Assembly: GCF_025630775.1 (NCBI RefSeq)
Contig: NZ_JAOSZE010000029.1
Span: 62,001 to 126,000, forward strand
Source of the DNA: Actinoplanes sp. KI2
GTDB taxonomy: Bacteria; Actinomycetota; Actinomycetes; Mycobacteriales; Micromonosporaceae
DNA: 64,000 bases
Direction: 5' to 3'
How positions within the stretch are numbered: position 1 is the stretch's first letter; every line of letters starts with the position of its first letter. Positions 42,744 through 50,708 of this stretch are shown piece by piece. The notes under the pieces were generated by a model. It saw nothing but the letters and a program-made list of their open reading frames with translations, searched no databases and was not told the origin of the DNA. The translations under genes and the position numbers were made by a program.

Positions 42744-43891
42744 TCGACCTCCGGAGCATCCCGGACCGCTGGCGTCGGCTCGACGTCACGGTCCGGGATT
42801 TCCCGCTCGGTCTGCTGCTGGTGATCGCCACGGTGACGCCGGGGCTGCGCGGGCAGGGCACGGTGCTCGGCGACCTGCCGGACCGGCCGTGGGACGCCGG
42901 CACCCTGCTGGTCGTCGCGCTCGAATGCCTGCCGCTGGCGGTGCGCCGGCGATGGCCGCTGATCTGCCTGACGCTGGTGTCGCTCGGGTTCGCCCTCGAC
43001 CAGTTGCGCGGCTACCACACCGCGGCCGCGATCGCCCTGCCGATCGCGCTGCTCAGCGCCGGTGCCCACGTCGAGCGACACCGCCGGGTCACGATGGTCC
43101 TGGCCACCGCGGCGTACGTGCCGCTGGCCGTCGCCCTCACCCGGCGCGGGTCGGCCGAGGGGCTCACCGGGTTCGCGACGTTCTACCTGATCCTGGCCAT
43201 CTTCTGGGGAGCCGGGGCGTGGCTGCGGTCCACCCGGGCGGCCGAGGCCGAGCGCCGCCGCCACGTGGCCGAGGCGACCCGGGCGGCCGAGCGCACCCGG
43301 ATCGCCCGGGAACTGCACGACGTGGTGACCCATCACGTGACGGCGATGGTGGTGCAGGCCGAGGCGGCGCGCTACCTGACCGGGGCGCCGGAGCGCCTGG
43401 ACGAGACGCTGACGACGATCACCGACACCGGACGGCGGGCCGTCGGCGATCTGCGGCACCTGCTCGACGTCCTCAATCCTGATCATGAGGCGCCGTTTCC
43501 GAAGCGCCGTGCGCAGCTGCGGGAACTGGTCGAGCAGACCCGCCGGGCCGGGCAACCGGTCGAGTTCACCGAGGACGGCAGCGCGCGCGACCCGGCCGGG
43601 AGCGCCGAGGTCGCGGCCTATCGGGTGGTGCAGGAGGCGCTGACCAACGCGCTCAAATACGCACACGGCAGCCGCACCGAGGTCCTCGTGCGGCACCGAG
43701 CAGCGGAGATCTTCGTGCAGGTCAGCACGGACGGCACGGCGACCCGGCCGGCGGCGGTGGGCGGCAGCGGGCGCGGGCTGGCCGGGCTGCGCGAACGGGT
43801 CGACCTGCTCGGCGGCGAGTTCAGCGCGGGCGGGCGGGCCGGCGGCGGCTTCCGGGTGACGGCCCGGATCCCGGCCGGGAGCGCGACGTGA
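42740..43891 (+). CDS. sensor histidine kinase (HisKA_3 type)
   Basis: 383 residues. Four or five transmembrane helices (about 20-160), coiled coil rich in Glu/Arg/Ala, phospho-acceptor His in RELHDVVTHHVTAMVVQA (about 192), N-box VVQEALTNALKYAHG and G-box GSGRGLAGLRERVD. Partner of the response regulator at 43953. It ends IPAGSAT. The junction with the regulator is expanded by repeats. Start GTG overlaps the CPBP stop by 4 bp. Confidence 0.92.
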   Translation: MIDLRSIPDRWRRLDVTVRDFPLGLLLVIATVTPGLRGQGTVLGDLPDRPWDAGTLLVVALECLPLAVRRRWPLICLTLVSLGFALDQLRGYHTAAAIALPIALLSAGAHVERHRRVTMVLATAAYVPLAVALTRRGSAEGLTGFATFYLILAIFWGAGAWLRSTRAAEAERRRHVAEATRAAERTRIARELHDVVTHHVTAMVVQAEAARYLTGAPERLDETLTTITDTGRRAVGDLRHLLDVLNPDHEAPFPKRRAQLRELVEQTRRAGQPVEFTEDGSARDPAGSAEVAAYRVVQEALTNALKYAHGSRTEVLVRHRAAEIFVQVSTDGTATRPAAVGGSGRGLAGLRERVDLLGGEFSAGGRAGGGFRVTARIPAGSAT

Positions 43892-43969
43892 CCGCGCCGC
43901 TGCGTGCCGGGGAGCGCCTCGTGACTGTGCCGCCGCGGGCCGGGAGCGCGACGTGACCGCGCCGCTGCG
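43873..43969 (+). repeat. triplicated kinase/regulator junction with a 22-codon mini-ORF
   Basis: A 32-bp core beginning GGCCGGGAGCGCGACGTGAC stands at 43873-43904 and again, identical, at 43938-43969; a diverged 32-bp copy lies between them. Each identical copy holds the GTGA where kinase stop and regulator start overlap. The first GTG (43888) opens a 22-codon frame that begins MTAPLR like the regulator, ends RAGSAT like the kinase (PAGSAT) and stops at 43954-43956, overlapping the regulator GTG (43953) by GTGA. Offset 65 is 2 modulo 3, as in the array at 4681. Translation is inferred. Confidence 0.85.
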
Positions 43970-44612
43970 GGTTCTGGTCTGCGACGATCAGGCGCTGATC
44001 CGGACCGGGTTCGCCACCATCATCGACGCCCAGCCCGACCTCGAGGTGGTGGGGGAGTGCGGCGACGGCCGGGCCGCGATCGAGCTGGCCACCCGGTTGC
44101 GGCCGGACGTAGTCGTGATGGACGTCCGGATGCCGGTGCTCGACGGCATCGAGGCCACCCGGCGGCTGGCCGGCTCCGGCGTCGCCGATCCGGTCAAGGT
44201 GCTCGTGGTGACCACCTTCAACCTCGACGAGTACGTGTACGAGGCGTTGCGCGCCGGAGCCAGCGGCTTCCTGCTCAAGGACGCCCCACCGGCACAGCTG
44301 TTGCAGGGCATCCGCACCGTGGCGAGCGGGTCCGCCCTGCTCGCACCGGAGGTGACCCGCCAACTGGTCGGCCGGTACGCCGCCCGGATCCGGCCCGCGG
44401 CCGACCGGCCGGACGACGTCCCGCTGACGCCGCGCGAGCTGGAGGTGCTGCGGCTGATCGCGGACGGCCTCTCCAACGGCGAGATCGCGGCGGCCCTGGT
44501 GATCAGCCACGAGACCGTCAAGACGTACGTCTCGCGGATCCTCACCAAGCTGGACCTGCGCGACCGCGTCCAGGCGGTGGTCTACGCCTACCGCCGCGGG
44601 CTGGTGACTTGA
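43953..44612 (+). CDS. NarL/LuxR-family response regulator
   Basis: 219 residues. Receiver with VCDDQ acidic pair, Asp in VVVMDVRMPVLDG, Thr in LVVTTF and Lys in FLLKDAPP; HTH about 148-212 (LTPRELEVLRLIADGLSNGE, VKTYVSRILTKLDLRDRVQA). Cognate to the kinase upstream. An equivalent GTG at 43888 opens only a mini-ORF, so 43953 is the true start. Upstream GGGAGCG lies 7 nt away. Confidence 0.92.
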   Translation: MTAPLRVLVCDDQALIRTGFATIIDAQPDLEVVGECGDGRAAIELATRLRPDVVVMDVRMPVLDGIEATRRLAGSGVADPVKVLVVTTFNLDEYVYEALRAGASGFLLKDAPPAQLLQGIRTVASGSALLAPEVTRQLVGRYAARIRPAADRPDDVPLTPRELEVLRLIADGLSNGEIAAALVISHETVKTYVSRILTKLDLRDRVQAVVYAYRRGLVT

Positions 44613-44620
44613 GCCCGGCC

Positions 44621-44633
44621 CGCATTTAATGCG
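44621..44633. promoter_or_regulatory. palindrome CGCATT-T-AATGCG
   Basis: Perfect short inverted repeat 8 bp after the regulator stop, upstream of the micro-ORF transcription unit. Could be a weak terminator or an operator for the following gene. Confidence 0.3.
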
Positions 44634-44700
44634 TTGCCGGCACCGGCGGGCGGCCTTACCGTAGTGATCACCACCGACGAGCACGGCAAGGAGCACACCG

Positions 44701-44793
44701 ATGCAACGGCAAGCCACGATCACCCAGCAGCGGCCCGAGCCGCGCGGTGGGTCCGTCGTGGGCTCCTCCTACCGGGAACGGTGGCGTCGCTAG
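44701..44793 (+). CDS. 30-codon micro-ORF upstream of a terminator and tRNA genes
   Basis: Starts MQRQATITQQ and ends SSYRERWRR; basic, not hydrophobic, no known family. Evidence for a real gene: AAGGAG 7-8 nt before the ATG and a hairpin with T5 only 20 bp after the stop. It could be a leader peptide in an attenuator controlling downstream tRNAs or simply an independent small protein. Confidence 0.4.
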   Translation: MQRQATITQQRPEPRGGSVVGSSYRERWRR

Positions 44794-44813
44794 CAGCGCC
44801 AGTCAGGCTTGCC

Positions 44814-44847
44814 GCCGCCGTTCCCGATCCGGGACCGGCGGCTTTTT
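44814..44847 (+). terminator. intrinsic terminator with T-run
   Basis: GCCGCCG TT CCCG ATC CGGG AC CGGCGGC followed by TTTTT. It separates the micro-ORF from the tRNA cluster. Confidence 0.85.
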
Positions 44848-44882
44848 CGTCTTTGACAAATTCCACAGCGGACAGCAACGAA

Positions 44883-44956
44883 CGCCCGTGAGGCTGAGGC
44901 AGGTAGACCACCGGACTCTCACTCCGGAAGACCGGGTTCAACCCCCGGACGGGCGA
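44883..44956 (+). tRNA. tRNA-Glu(CTC)-like, divergent
   Basis: Acceptor arms CGCCCGT/ACGGGCG, anticodon arm CCGGA-CTCTCAC-TCCGG with anticodon CTC and U33, T arm CCGGG-TTCAACC-CCCGG. Oddities: position 8 is G instead of U, and the D stem has a C-A mismatch. CCA is not encoded. It may be functional or a decaying copy. Confidence 0.55.
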
Positions 44957-44968
44957 CGCACCAAACGT

Positions 44969-45041
44969 GCGGTCCTGGTGAACTCGGCGGACACGCCGGT
45001 CTTCCGAACCGGAGCAGCGGGTTCGATGCCCGCGGGCCGCT
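44969..45041 (+). tRNA. tRNA-Gly(TCC)
   Basis: Acceptor GCGGTCC/GGGCCGC, U8 present, anticodon arm CCGGT-CTTCCGA-ACCGG with anticodon TCC, T arm GCGGG-TTCGATG-CCCGC, discriminator U. The D stem has only three pairs. CCA not encoded. It starts 12 nt after the Glu-like gene. Confidence 0.72.
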
Positions 45042-45052
45042 CGCTGCACCAC

Positions 45053-45125
45053 GCGGTTGTAGCTCAGTTGGTAGAGCGCCACCTCGCCATGGTGGAGGTC
45101 ACCGGTTCGAACCCGGTCAGCCGCT
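45053..45125 (+). tRNA. tRNA-Gly(GCC)
   Basis: Canonical cloverleaf: acceptor GCGGTTG/CAGCCGC, D arm with GTAGCTCAGTTGGTAGAGC, anticodon arm CCACC-TCGCCAT-GGTGG with anticodon GCC, T arm ACCGG-TTCGAAC-CCGGT, discriminator U. CCA not encoded. Last of three closely spaced genes; convergent with the DHFR-family gene, 13 bp away. Confidence 0.92.
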
Positions 45126-45138
45126 CGACTCCGGCGAT

Positions 45139-45696
45139 TCAGCGCGCCCGGCGGTAGTGCATGGCCACCACGCCGTTGCGGAGCGGCTCCGCCGAGATCA
45201 GCTCCAGCCGGCGCGTGCCGGGCAGCCCGCCCTGGTACAGCGTCGGCCCGTGGCCGGCGATCCTGGGATGGACGAGCAGCTGGTACTCGTCGATCAGGTC
45301 CAGCCGGTCGAGCTCGGTCGCGAGCTTCCCGCTTCCGAGGAGGACCCCGGCCGGGGTCGCGTCCTTGAGCTTCTGCACGCCCTCGCGCAGATCACCGGCG
45401 ATGTGGTGGCTGTTCGTCCACGGGAAGTCCGTGCGCGTCGACGACACCACGTACTTGGGTTTGGCCTCCAGCTTGACCGCCCACTCGCGGAGGGCCGGCG
45501 GGGCCTCCTCGTCGCCGCGGGCGACGGCCGGCCAGTAGCTCTCCATCATTTCGTAGGTGACGCGACCCCACAGCATTGCCCCGCTCTCGTCCATGAGACG
45601 GGTGAAGAAGGCATGCGTCTCGTCGTCGGCGATCCCCTCCTGGTGGTCGACGCAACCGTCCAGGGTGAGGTTGAGGCTGAAGGTAAGGAGTCCCAT
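45139..45696 (-). CDS. dihydrofolate reductase-family (RibD C-terminal-like) protein
   Basis: 185 residues, RibD_C/DHFR-like fold: MGLLTFSLNLTLDGCVDH, MLWGRVTYEMMESYWP, KYVVSSTRTD, GVLLGSGKLATELDRLDLID and HPRIAGHGPTLYQGG. These small proteins (YyaP/YwjB type) bind NADPH; substrates are mostly unknown and they do not replace true DHFR. Cytoplasmic, single gene. The ATG at 45696 was chosen because the family starts with this strand. Confidence 0.88.
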   Translation of the reverse strand: MGLLTFSLNLTLDGCVDHQEGIADDETHAFFTRLMDESGAMLWGRVTYEMMESYWPAVARGDEEAPPALREWAVKLEAKPKYVVSSTRTDFPWTNSHHIAGDLREGVQKLKDATPAGVLLGSGKLATELDRLDLIDEYQLLVHPRIAGHGPTLYQGGLPGTRRLELISAEPLRNGVVAMHYRRAR

Positions 45697-45724
45697 GCCC
45701 GGCGACTCTAACGCCCCGACGGCG

Positions 45725-46516
45725 TCACGATCGGTGTGGTGGCCAGTGGCCGGGCGATGAGGTCTGCGGTACCTGCGGGTATGCCCCGTACTCGTGGGCG
45801 GCGGTGTGTGCGGGCTGGTAGCCGAGCGCCGGAATGAGCTGAGTGGCGTCCGGATCCGGGTAGCCGGGCGGATAGTTCGAGTGGAACGCGTGCTCGGGTG
45901 CGGCATGAGTAGGGGCGAAGTGGGCCGGTGCCGGGAAGGCGGGCGCCGGGTTCGGGTACGCCGTCTGCGCCTGTTCGGGAAGGCACTGATGCTGCGCCGT
46001 CGGCTCGGCGTACCAGGACAGGCCCGGCGCGTTGGCCAGCCCGGAGGGCAGGTCCTGATAGGAGCTGTACGGAGCGAACGGCGCCTCGTGGGCCGGCTGC
46101 GGCGGCGACCCGGGGCCGGCCTGGATCGGCTGTGCCGTGAACTCGCCGTCGATGGTGGTTCCGGCACCGGCCACGGCGGGATACCAGGGCTGCGGGACGA
46201 CCGGCGTGAACCCGCCTCCGTAGCCGCCCGAGGGCGTGGCGTCCGAGGTGGGAGCGGTCACCCGCGCCGCCTTGTGCGCGCGCCGCACGTGGACAACCGC
46301 CCAGATCGGCACCGCGAACGCGTAGGAGAAGATCCGGACGGTGGCCGGGTCGCCCACCACGAGATAGGCGGCGTAGCCCAGGAATCCGATGCTGAAGAGG
46401 CCGTCCACCACCCGGGCGCCCATGGACTGACCGAACCCGCGCACGGCGAGCACCGACAGCACCAGGCCGCTGACGACAAGCAGGGCGACATAGGCATGAA
46501 ATTCGCCGTCGGACAC
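45725..46516 (-). CDS. membrane protein with long Pro/Ala-rich tail
   Basis: 263 residues. Three helices in the first 85 residues (FHAYVALLVVSGLVLSVLAV, VVDGLFSIGFLGYAAYLVV, FSYAFAVPIWAVVHV), then about 165 residues rich in Pro, Ala, Tyr, Gln and His, predicted disordered and probably cytoplasmic. No known family. The GTG at 46516 with GGAGCT just upstream is preferred to an ATG at 46570 with no ribosome site. Confidence 0.68.
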   Translation of the reverse strand: MSDGEFHAYVALLVVSGLVLSVLAVRGFGQSMGARVVDGLFSIGFLGYAAYLVVGDPATVRIFSYAFAVPIWAVVHVRRAHKAARVTAPTSDATPSGGYGGGFTPVVPQPWYPAVAGAGTTIDGEFTAQPIQAGPGSPPQPAHEAPFAPYSSYQDLPSGLANAPGLSWYAEPTAQHQCLPEQAQTAYPNPAPAFPAPAHFAPTHAAPEHAFHSNYPPGYPDPDATQLIPALGYQPAHTAAHEYGAYPQVPQTSSPGHWPPHRS

Positions 46517-46616
46517 GCGCAGCTCCGATCGAGGGAGGGGGCTGTCCACGCTCGGTCCGTACGGGTGCATCGCGGTTGTCTTTGGGTTGCAGCGAGGTAG
46601 CAGTGGTCCTCCGGCG

Positions 46617-47471
46617 TCACCCGGCCACGAGCCGCAGCGGCTGCGGTGGGCGGCTGTCGAGCCGGTCGAGCGCCGTCGAGGTCGCCGCGTCGGCGGGCAG
46701 GTAGACGATCAGACGCTGATCGTCGTCGACCGGGAGCTCGAGCGTCTCGCGGGCGAGCCGGAGCAGGCCCGCCTCGGGGTGGGCCAGCCGGATGACGCCG
46801 CCGGGCCTCGCCCGCGCGGGAATGCCGGCCACTCGCCGGGTGAAGGAGTCGCCCGCGGTGACGGTCAGTTCGTCGGCCAGGGCGGCCATCCGCGGCTCCG
46901 CCCGGAACGGGCCCTGCTTGAGCGCCGCGACCTGCTCATCGGCGATCTGGTCCCAGTCGGGGTAGGCGGCGCGTGCCCGGTCGTCCGCGAAGACGTACCG
47001 GGCGTGGTTGGGGGCCGTCGCGTCCAGCAGGCCGATCGGTCCGGCCAGCCATTCGAAGCCGGCGTTGTGCGCGAGGATGTCGCTGAGCTGGTTGAGCAGC
47101 ACGGCGGGCGTCGGCTCGAGGCGGTCGAGCAGCGCTCGGACGGTCGGCCGCACCGTGCGGTCCGGGGTGGCGTGGCCCCGGCAGTTGAAGCCGGGGTCGG
47201 CCGCCTTGGTGAGGCGGTACAGGAGGGTGCGCTCGCCCGCGCTCATCCGCAGCGCGTCGGCGAGGGCGGACAGCACCTGCGGGGACGGCCGGCGGTCGCG
47301 TCCCTGTTCGAGCCTCGTCACGTACTCCACGCTGACCCCGGCGAGGGCCGCCACCTCGGAACGGCGCAGCCCGGGGGCGCGCCGGCGCGGCCCGGTGGGC
47401 AGTCCCACCTCGGCCGGGGTGACCGCCGCCCGGCGTACGCGCAGGAACAGCCCGAGCTCGTTGTCGCTCAC
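46617..47471 (-). CDS. XRE-type regulator with MmyB-like ligand domain
   Basis: 284 residues. HTH (about 20-75, GLRRSEVAALAGVSVEYVTR, QGRDRRPSPQVLSALADAL) and a C-terminal PAS-like MmyB domain (about 100-280, LDRLEPTPAVLLNQLSDILA, RYVFADDRARAAYPDW, VRIRLAHPE-type strand VIRLAHPEAGLLRL). Regulators of this group usually stand divergent from the oxidoreductase they control, as here (LLM gene, 100 bp away). The GTG at 47471 gives the usual family N-terminus. Confidence 0.9.
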   Translation of the reverse strand: MSDNELGLFLRVRRAAVTPAEVGLPTGPRRRAPGLRRSEVAALAGVSVEYVTRLEQGRDRRPSPQVLSALADALRMSAGERTLLYRLTKAADPGFNCRGHATPDRTVRPTVRALLDRLEPTPAVLLNQLSDILAHNAGFEWLAGPIGLLDATAPNHARYVFADDRARAAYPDWDQIADEQVAALKQGPFRAEPRMAALADELTVTAGDSFTRRVAGIPARARPGGVIRLAHPEAGLLRLARETLELPVDDDQRLIVYLPADAATSTALDRLDSRPPQPLRLVAG

Positions 47472-47571
47472 CGTTCGAACGTAGCAGCGTCGATGATCGC
47501 GATGGTGTCCCTGCCGGTACCACCCTCGGCCCGGCCTTCCTGTCCGCCGGCCGGCCGCCGAGAGTGGGGTG

Positions 47572-48474
47572 GTGAGCAGAACACTCTTCGGATTCGGCGC
47601 GCACAGCGACGTCGCCGACGGTCCCGAGCTGTTGCGCATGGCGGATCAGGCCGATCGCGACGGGCTGGACCTCTTCTCGCTGTCGGACCATCCCTATCTC
47701 GGCGGCCGGGCGGACGCGTACGCCGCGATCGGTTTCATCCTCGGGCGTACGCGAGGGCTCTCGGGTCTCGCGAACGTCACCAACCTCCCGACCCGGCCCG
47801 CTCCCATGCTGGCCCGCGCGGTGACGACGCTGTCGGCGCTGTCCGGCGGCCGCATCGTGCTCGGCATGGGTGCCGGCGGCCGGTGGGATCGGATCGCCGG
47901 CATGGGCGTGCCGCGGCTCTCGCCGGGTGCCGCCGTCGACGCCTTCGAGGAGGCGATCGTCCTGGTCAGGATGTTGTCCGGGGGCGGACCGCCGGTCACC
48001 TACCGGGGTCGCTACTACCGGGTCGACCAGATCGAGCCGGCCCCCGTGCCCGCGCCCGCGGTGTGGACCGGATCGGTCGGCCCGCGGTCGCTGGCCGCCA
48101 CCGGCCGGGTGGCCGACGGCTGGATCCCGGGTCACGCCGCGGACTGGCGCAGCGAGCGATACCGGACGTCGCGGCCGGTCATCGACGAGGCGGCGGCGGC
48201 CGTGGGCCGTGATCCGGGCGAGATCGGTACGGTCTTCAACCTCCCCGGGCGCATCACCGACCGGCCGCTGACCGCCACCCGTGATCGGGACGGCCGGTGG
48301 GTCGGCGGCTCGGCCGGCCAGTGGGTCGAGGAGCTGACCACGGCGGTGCTGGAGCACGGCGCGTCGGGCTTCATCCTCTTCGCACCCGACGGCGGCGCCA
48401 CCGACCTGGTTTCCCTCGGCCGCTGGGCCGGCGAGATCGTCCCGGCCGTGCGCGAGGCGATCCTCAGCCGATGA
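47572..48474 (+). CDS. LLM-class (luciferase-like, probably F420-dependent) oxidoreductase
   Basis: About 300 residues, bacterial luciferase-like barrel: GFGAHSDVADGPELL, SLSDHPYLGGRADAY, LANVTNLPTRPAPMLARAVT, IVLGMGAGGRWD and VWTGSVGPRSLAATGRVADGW. The cofactor F420 or FMN cannot be told from sequence alone. Substrate unknown. Adjacent in-frame GTGs (47569, 47572) follow GAGTGGGG. Its 3' end overlaps the convergent FAD gene by 11 bp. Confidence 0.88.
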   Translation: MSRTLFGFGAHSDVADGPELLRMADQADRDGLDLFSLSDHPYLGGRADAYAAIGFILGRTRGLSGLANVTNLPTRPAPMLARAVTTLSALSGGRIVLGMGAGGRWDRIAGMGVPRLSPGAAVDAFEEAIVLVRMLSGGGPPVTYRGRYYRVDQIEPAPVPAPAVWTGSVGPRSLAATGRVADGWIPGHAADWRSERYRTSRPVIDEAAAAVGRDPGEIGTVFNLPGRITDRPLTATRDRDGRWVGGSAGQWVEELTTAVLEHGASGFILFAPDGGATDLVSLGRWAGEIVPAVREAILSR

Positions 48475-49834
48475 CCTTCCCCGGGTTGAACAGGCCGAGC
48501 GGGTCCAGCGTCCGCTTGACCGCGACCTGCATGGCCAGCACCGCCGGCGACAGCTCCTGCCGCATCCCGCCGCGCTTCAGCAGACCGACCCCGTGCTCGC
48601 CGGTGACCGTCCCGCCCATCCCGATCGCCGCGGTCAGCATGTCCTCGAACGCCGCCTGCGCGACCCGCCGCGCCGCGTCGTCGTGCGGTGGCGCCATGAT
48701 CATCGGGTGCAGGTTGCCGTCGCCCGCATGCGCGATCGTGGCGATGCTCGCGCCGTGCCGGGCGGCGATCTCTTCGATCGCCAGCAACATTTCCGGTACG
48801 CGTGAGCGCGGCACGCAGACGTCCTCGGTCAGCACCGGGCTGAGCCGTTCGAGCGCCGGGTAGGCCAGCCGCCGGGCCGCGAACAGCGCCTCCGCCTCGA
48901 TCTCGTCGGTCGACCGCTCGGCCCAGATCGCCCCGGCCGCCCGGAACACCTCGGCGACCGCGGCGGCCTCCTCGTCCCCGGCGGCCCCGGGCGCATCCAA
49001 CTGCGCCAGCAGCAGCGCCGCCGCGTCCGCCTCCAGGCCCAGCCTCTTCCACTCCTCGACGGCCCGCAGACAGGTGCGGTCGAGCAGTTCGAGCGCGGCC
49101 GGCAGCAGCCCGGCCCGGGTGATCGCGGCGACCGCCTCGCCGGCCGCGACCACGCTGCCGAAAGCGCCGACCACCGTGCGCGGGGCCTCCCGGCGGGCCG
49201 GCCGCAGCCGCACGGTGATCTCGGTGATCACCCCGAACGTGCCCTCCGAGCCGGTGAACAGCCCGGTCAGGTCGTAGCCGCTGACCCCCTTGGTGGTGCG
49301 CCGGCCGAGCCGGACCACCGTGCCGTAGTCGCCGGCCGGGCCGCCGACCACCGCTTCGAGCCCGAGCACGTAGTCGCGGGTGACGCCGTACTTGAGGCAG
49401 CAGAGCCCGCCCGCGTTGGTGGACACGTTGCCGCCGATCGTCGACCAGGGCGCGCTGGCCGGGTCGGGCGGATACCACAGCCCGTGCTCGGCGACCGCCT
49501 TCTTGAGGTCGTCGTTGACCACGCCCGGCTGCACCGTCGCGGTCATGTTGTCGGCGTCGATCTCGACGATGCGGTTCATCCGGGACAGGTCGACGATCAC
49601 GGCGCCGTCCACCGCGTTCGCCCCGCCGGAGAGCCCGGTGCCCGCCCCGCGGGGCACGATCGGCGCTCCCTGCCGTGCGCAGGCCGCCACGATGCGGCGT
49701 ACGTCATCGGTGGTCCTGGGACGGACGGCCGCGACGGCCGTCCCGTAGGGTGCCCACTCCGCCTCGTCGTGGCTCAGACCGTCCAGGACGTCCGCGTCGT
49801 CGACGACGTCGAGACCGGTCAGCAGGTCCCTCAT
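48464..49834 (-). CDS. FAD-linked oxidase, GlcD/D-lactate dehydrogenase type
   Basis: 456 residues. FAD-binding PCMH domain (VRPRTTDDVRRIVAACARQG, PRGAGTGLSGGANAV, GGNVSTNAGGLCCLKYGVTRD) and the C-terminal FAD-oxidase domain with HAGDGNLHP and TGEHGVGLLKR, the conserved His residues near the flavin. Oxidises a 2-hydroxy acid such as glycolate or D-lactate. No GlcE/GlcF partners nearby. An alpha/beta-hydrolase is 10 bp upstream on the same strand. Confidence 0.93.
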   Translation of the reverse strand: MRDLLTGLDVVDDADVLDGLSHDEAEWAPYGTAVAAVRPRTTDDVRRIVAACARQGAPIVPRGAGTGLSGGANAVDGAVIVDLSRMNRIVEIDADNMTATVQPGVVNDDLKKAVAEHGLWYPPDPASAPWSTIGGNVSTNAGGLCCLKYGVTRDYVLGLEAVVGGPAGDYGTVVRLGRRTTKGVSGYDLTGLFTGSEGTFGVITEITVRLRPARREAPRTVVGAFGSVVAAGEAVAAITRAGLLPAALELLDRTCLRAVEEWKRLGLEADAAALLLAQLDAPGAAGDEEAAAVAEVFRAAGAIWAERSTDEIEAEALFAARRLAYPALERLSPVLTEDVCVPRSRVPEMLLAIEEIAARHGASIATIAHAGDGNLHPMIMAPPHDDAARRVAQAAFEDMLTAAIGMGGTVTGEHGVGLLKRGGMRQELSPAVLAMQVAVKRTLDPLGLFNPGKVIG

Positions 49835-49844
49835 CTCAGCGACC

Positions 49845-50669
49845 CTACGCCGGGGGGAGCGTGGCGAGGAACGCGCGCACGGTGGTCAGCCAGGCGCCGG
49901 GCATCTCGGCGTGCGGTTCGTGCCCGCACCAGAAGCGGCTCAGCCGCGCCCCCGGCAGCAGCCGCGCCGCCCGTCGCCCGTCGCTGAGCAGCGGCAGCAC
50001 CGGATCGCCGCGTCCCCAGGTGAGCAGCACCGGCACCGGCAGGCCGGCGACCCGGTCGCGCAGGTCGTGCTCGGGGTCGAGGAACGAGCGCCAGACCGCG
50101 CACGCGACCGCCCGCTGCCGGGGGTCGCGGGCGGTGGCGTAGGCCCGGCGCAGCGCCGCCCGCGCGGCCGGGGTGCGGCGCCAGGTGTAGGCCGAGGCCA
50201 GCGGTCCGAGCAGCCACCGGGCCGTGGCCGGGGTGCCCATCAGCCGGCAGACGGTGCGGGACAGCGGGTTGAGGCGGGTGAAGCCGCCGGGCGCGATCAG
50301 CACGAGACCGGCGACCCGGCCGGGTTCGCGCAGCGCGTACGCGAGGGCCGCGTACCCGCCGACGCTGTTGCCGACCAGGACGACCGGGCCGGGCTCGTCG
50401 GCGCGAAGTTCGGTGAGCACCTCGCCGAGCACCCGGGCGAACTGCGGGGCGCCGGCCGGACCCTCGGGCGCGGGGGAGTCGCCGTAGCCGGGCCAGTCCA
50501 GCCGGATCACCGTGCGTCCGCCCTCGGCGAGGGGAGCGACCACGGCGTCGAAGTCGCGGGCATCGCCGGGGTTGGCGTGCAGCAGCACGATCGCCGGGCC
50601 GGCGCCCCGCAGGTGGCAGGCGACCGGGCCGGCCGAGGTCGGCACCAGCCGGGTGTGCTCGTTGGTCAT
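49845..50669 (-). CDS. alpha/beta-fold hydrolase
   Basis: 274 residues, cytoplasmic. Oxyanion HANPGD, nucleophile Ser in VLVGNSVGGYAALAYA (about 101), Asp in TWGRGDPVLP and His in CGHEPHAEMP. Closest in pattern to haloalkane dehalogenase/epoxide hydrolase-like esterases. It lies 10 bp before the FAD-oxidase gene, so both may share a transcript. Substrate unknown. Confidence 0.9.
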   Translation of the reverse strand: MTNEHTRLVPTSAGPVACHLRGAGPAIVLLHANPGDARDFDAVVAPLAEGGRTVIRLDWPGYGDSPAPEGPAGAPQFARVLGEVLTELRADEPGPVVLVGNSVGGYAALAYALREPGRVAGLVLIAPGGFTRLNPLSRTVCRLMGTPATARWLLGPLASAYTWRRTPAARAALRRAYATARDPRQRAVACAVWRSFLDPEHDLRDRVAGLPVPVLLTWGRGDPVLPLLSDGRRAARLLPGARLSRFWCGHEPHAEMPGAWLTTVRAFLATLPPA

Positions 50670-50708
50670 CGGCTCATTCTCGCCGTCGCGTCGCGCAGGC
50701 GCGGAACA

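Noticed and set aside
44853..44858. TTGACA as a -35 box for the tRNA cluster
   Set aside because: It is only 25 bp before the first tRNA base, so the start would fall inside the tRNA; no matching -10 box.
45139..46167. Extended frame giving the DHFR-family protein a 157-residue N-terminal addition
   Set aside because: The addition is Ser/Arg/Pro/Thr-rich shadow sequence of the neighbouring membrane gene; the family begins at 45696.
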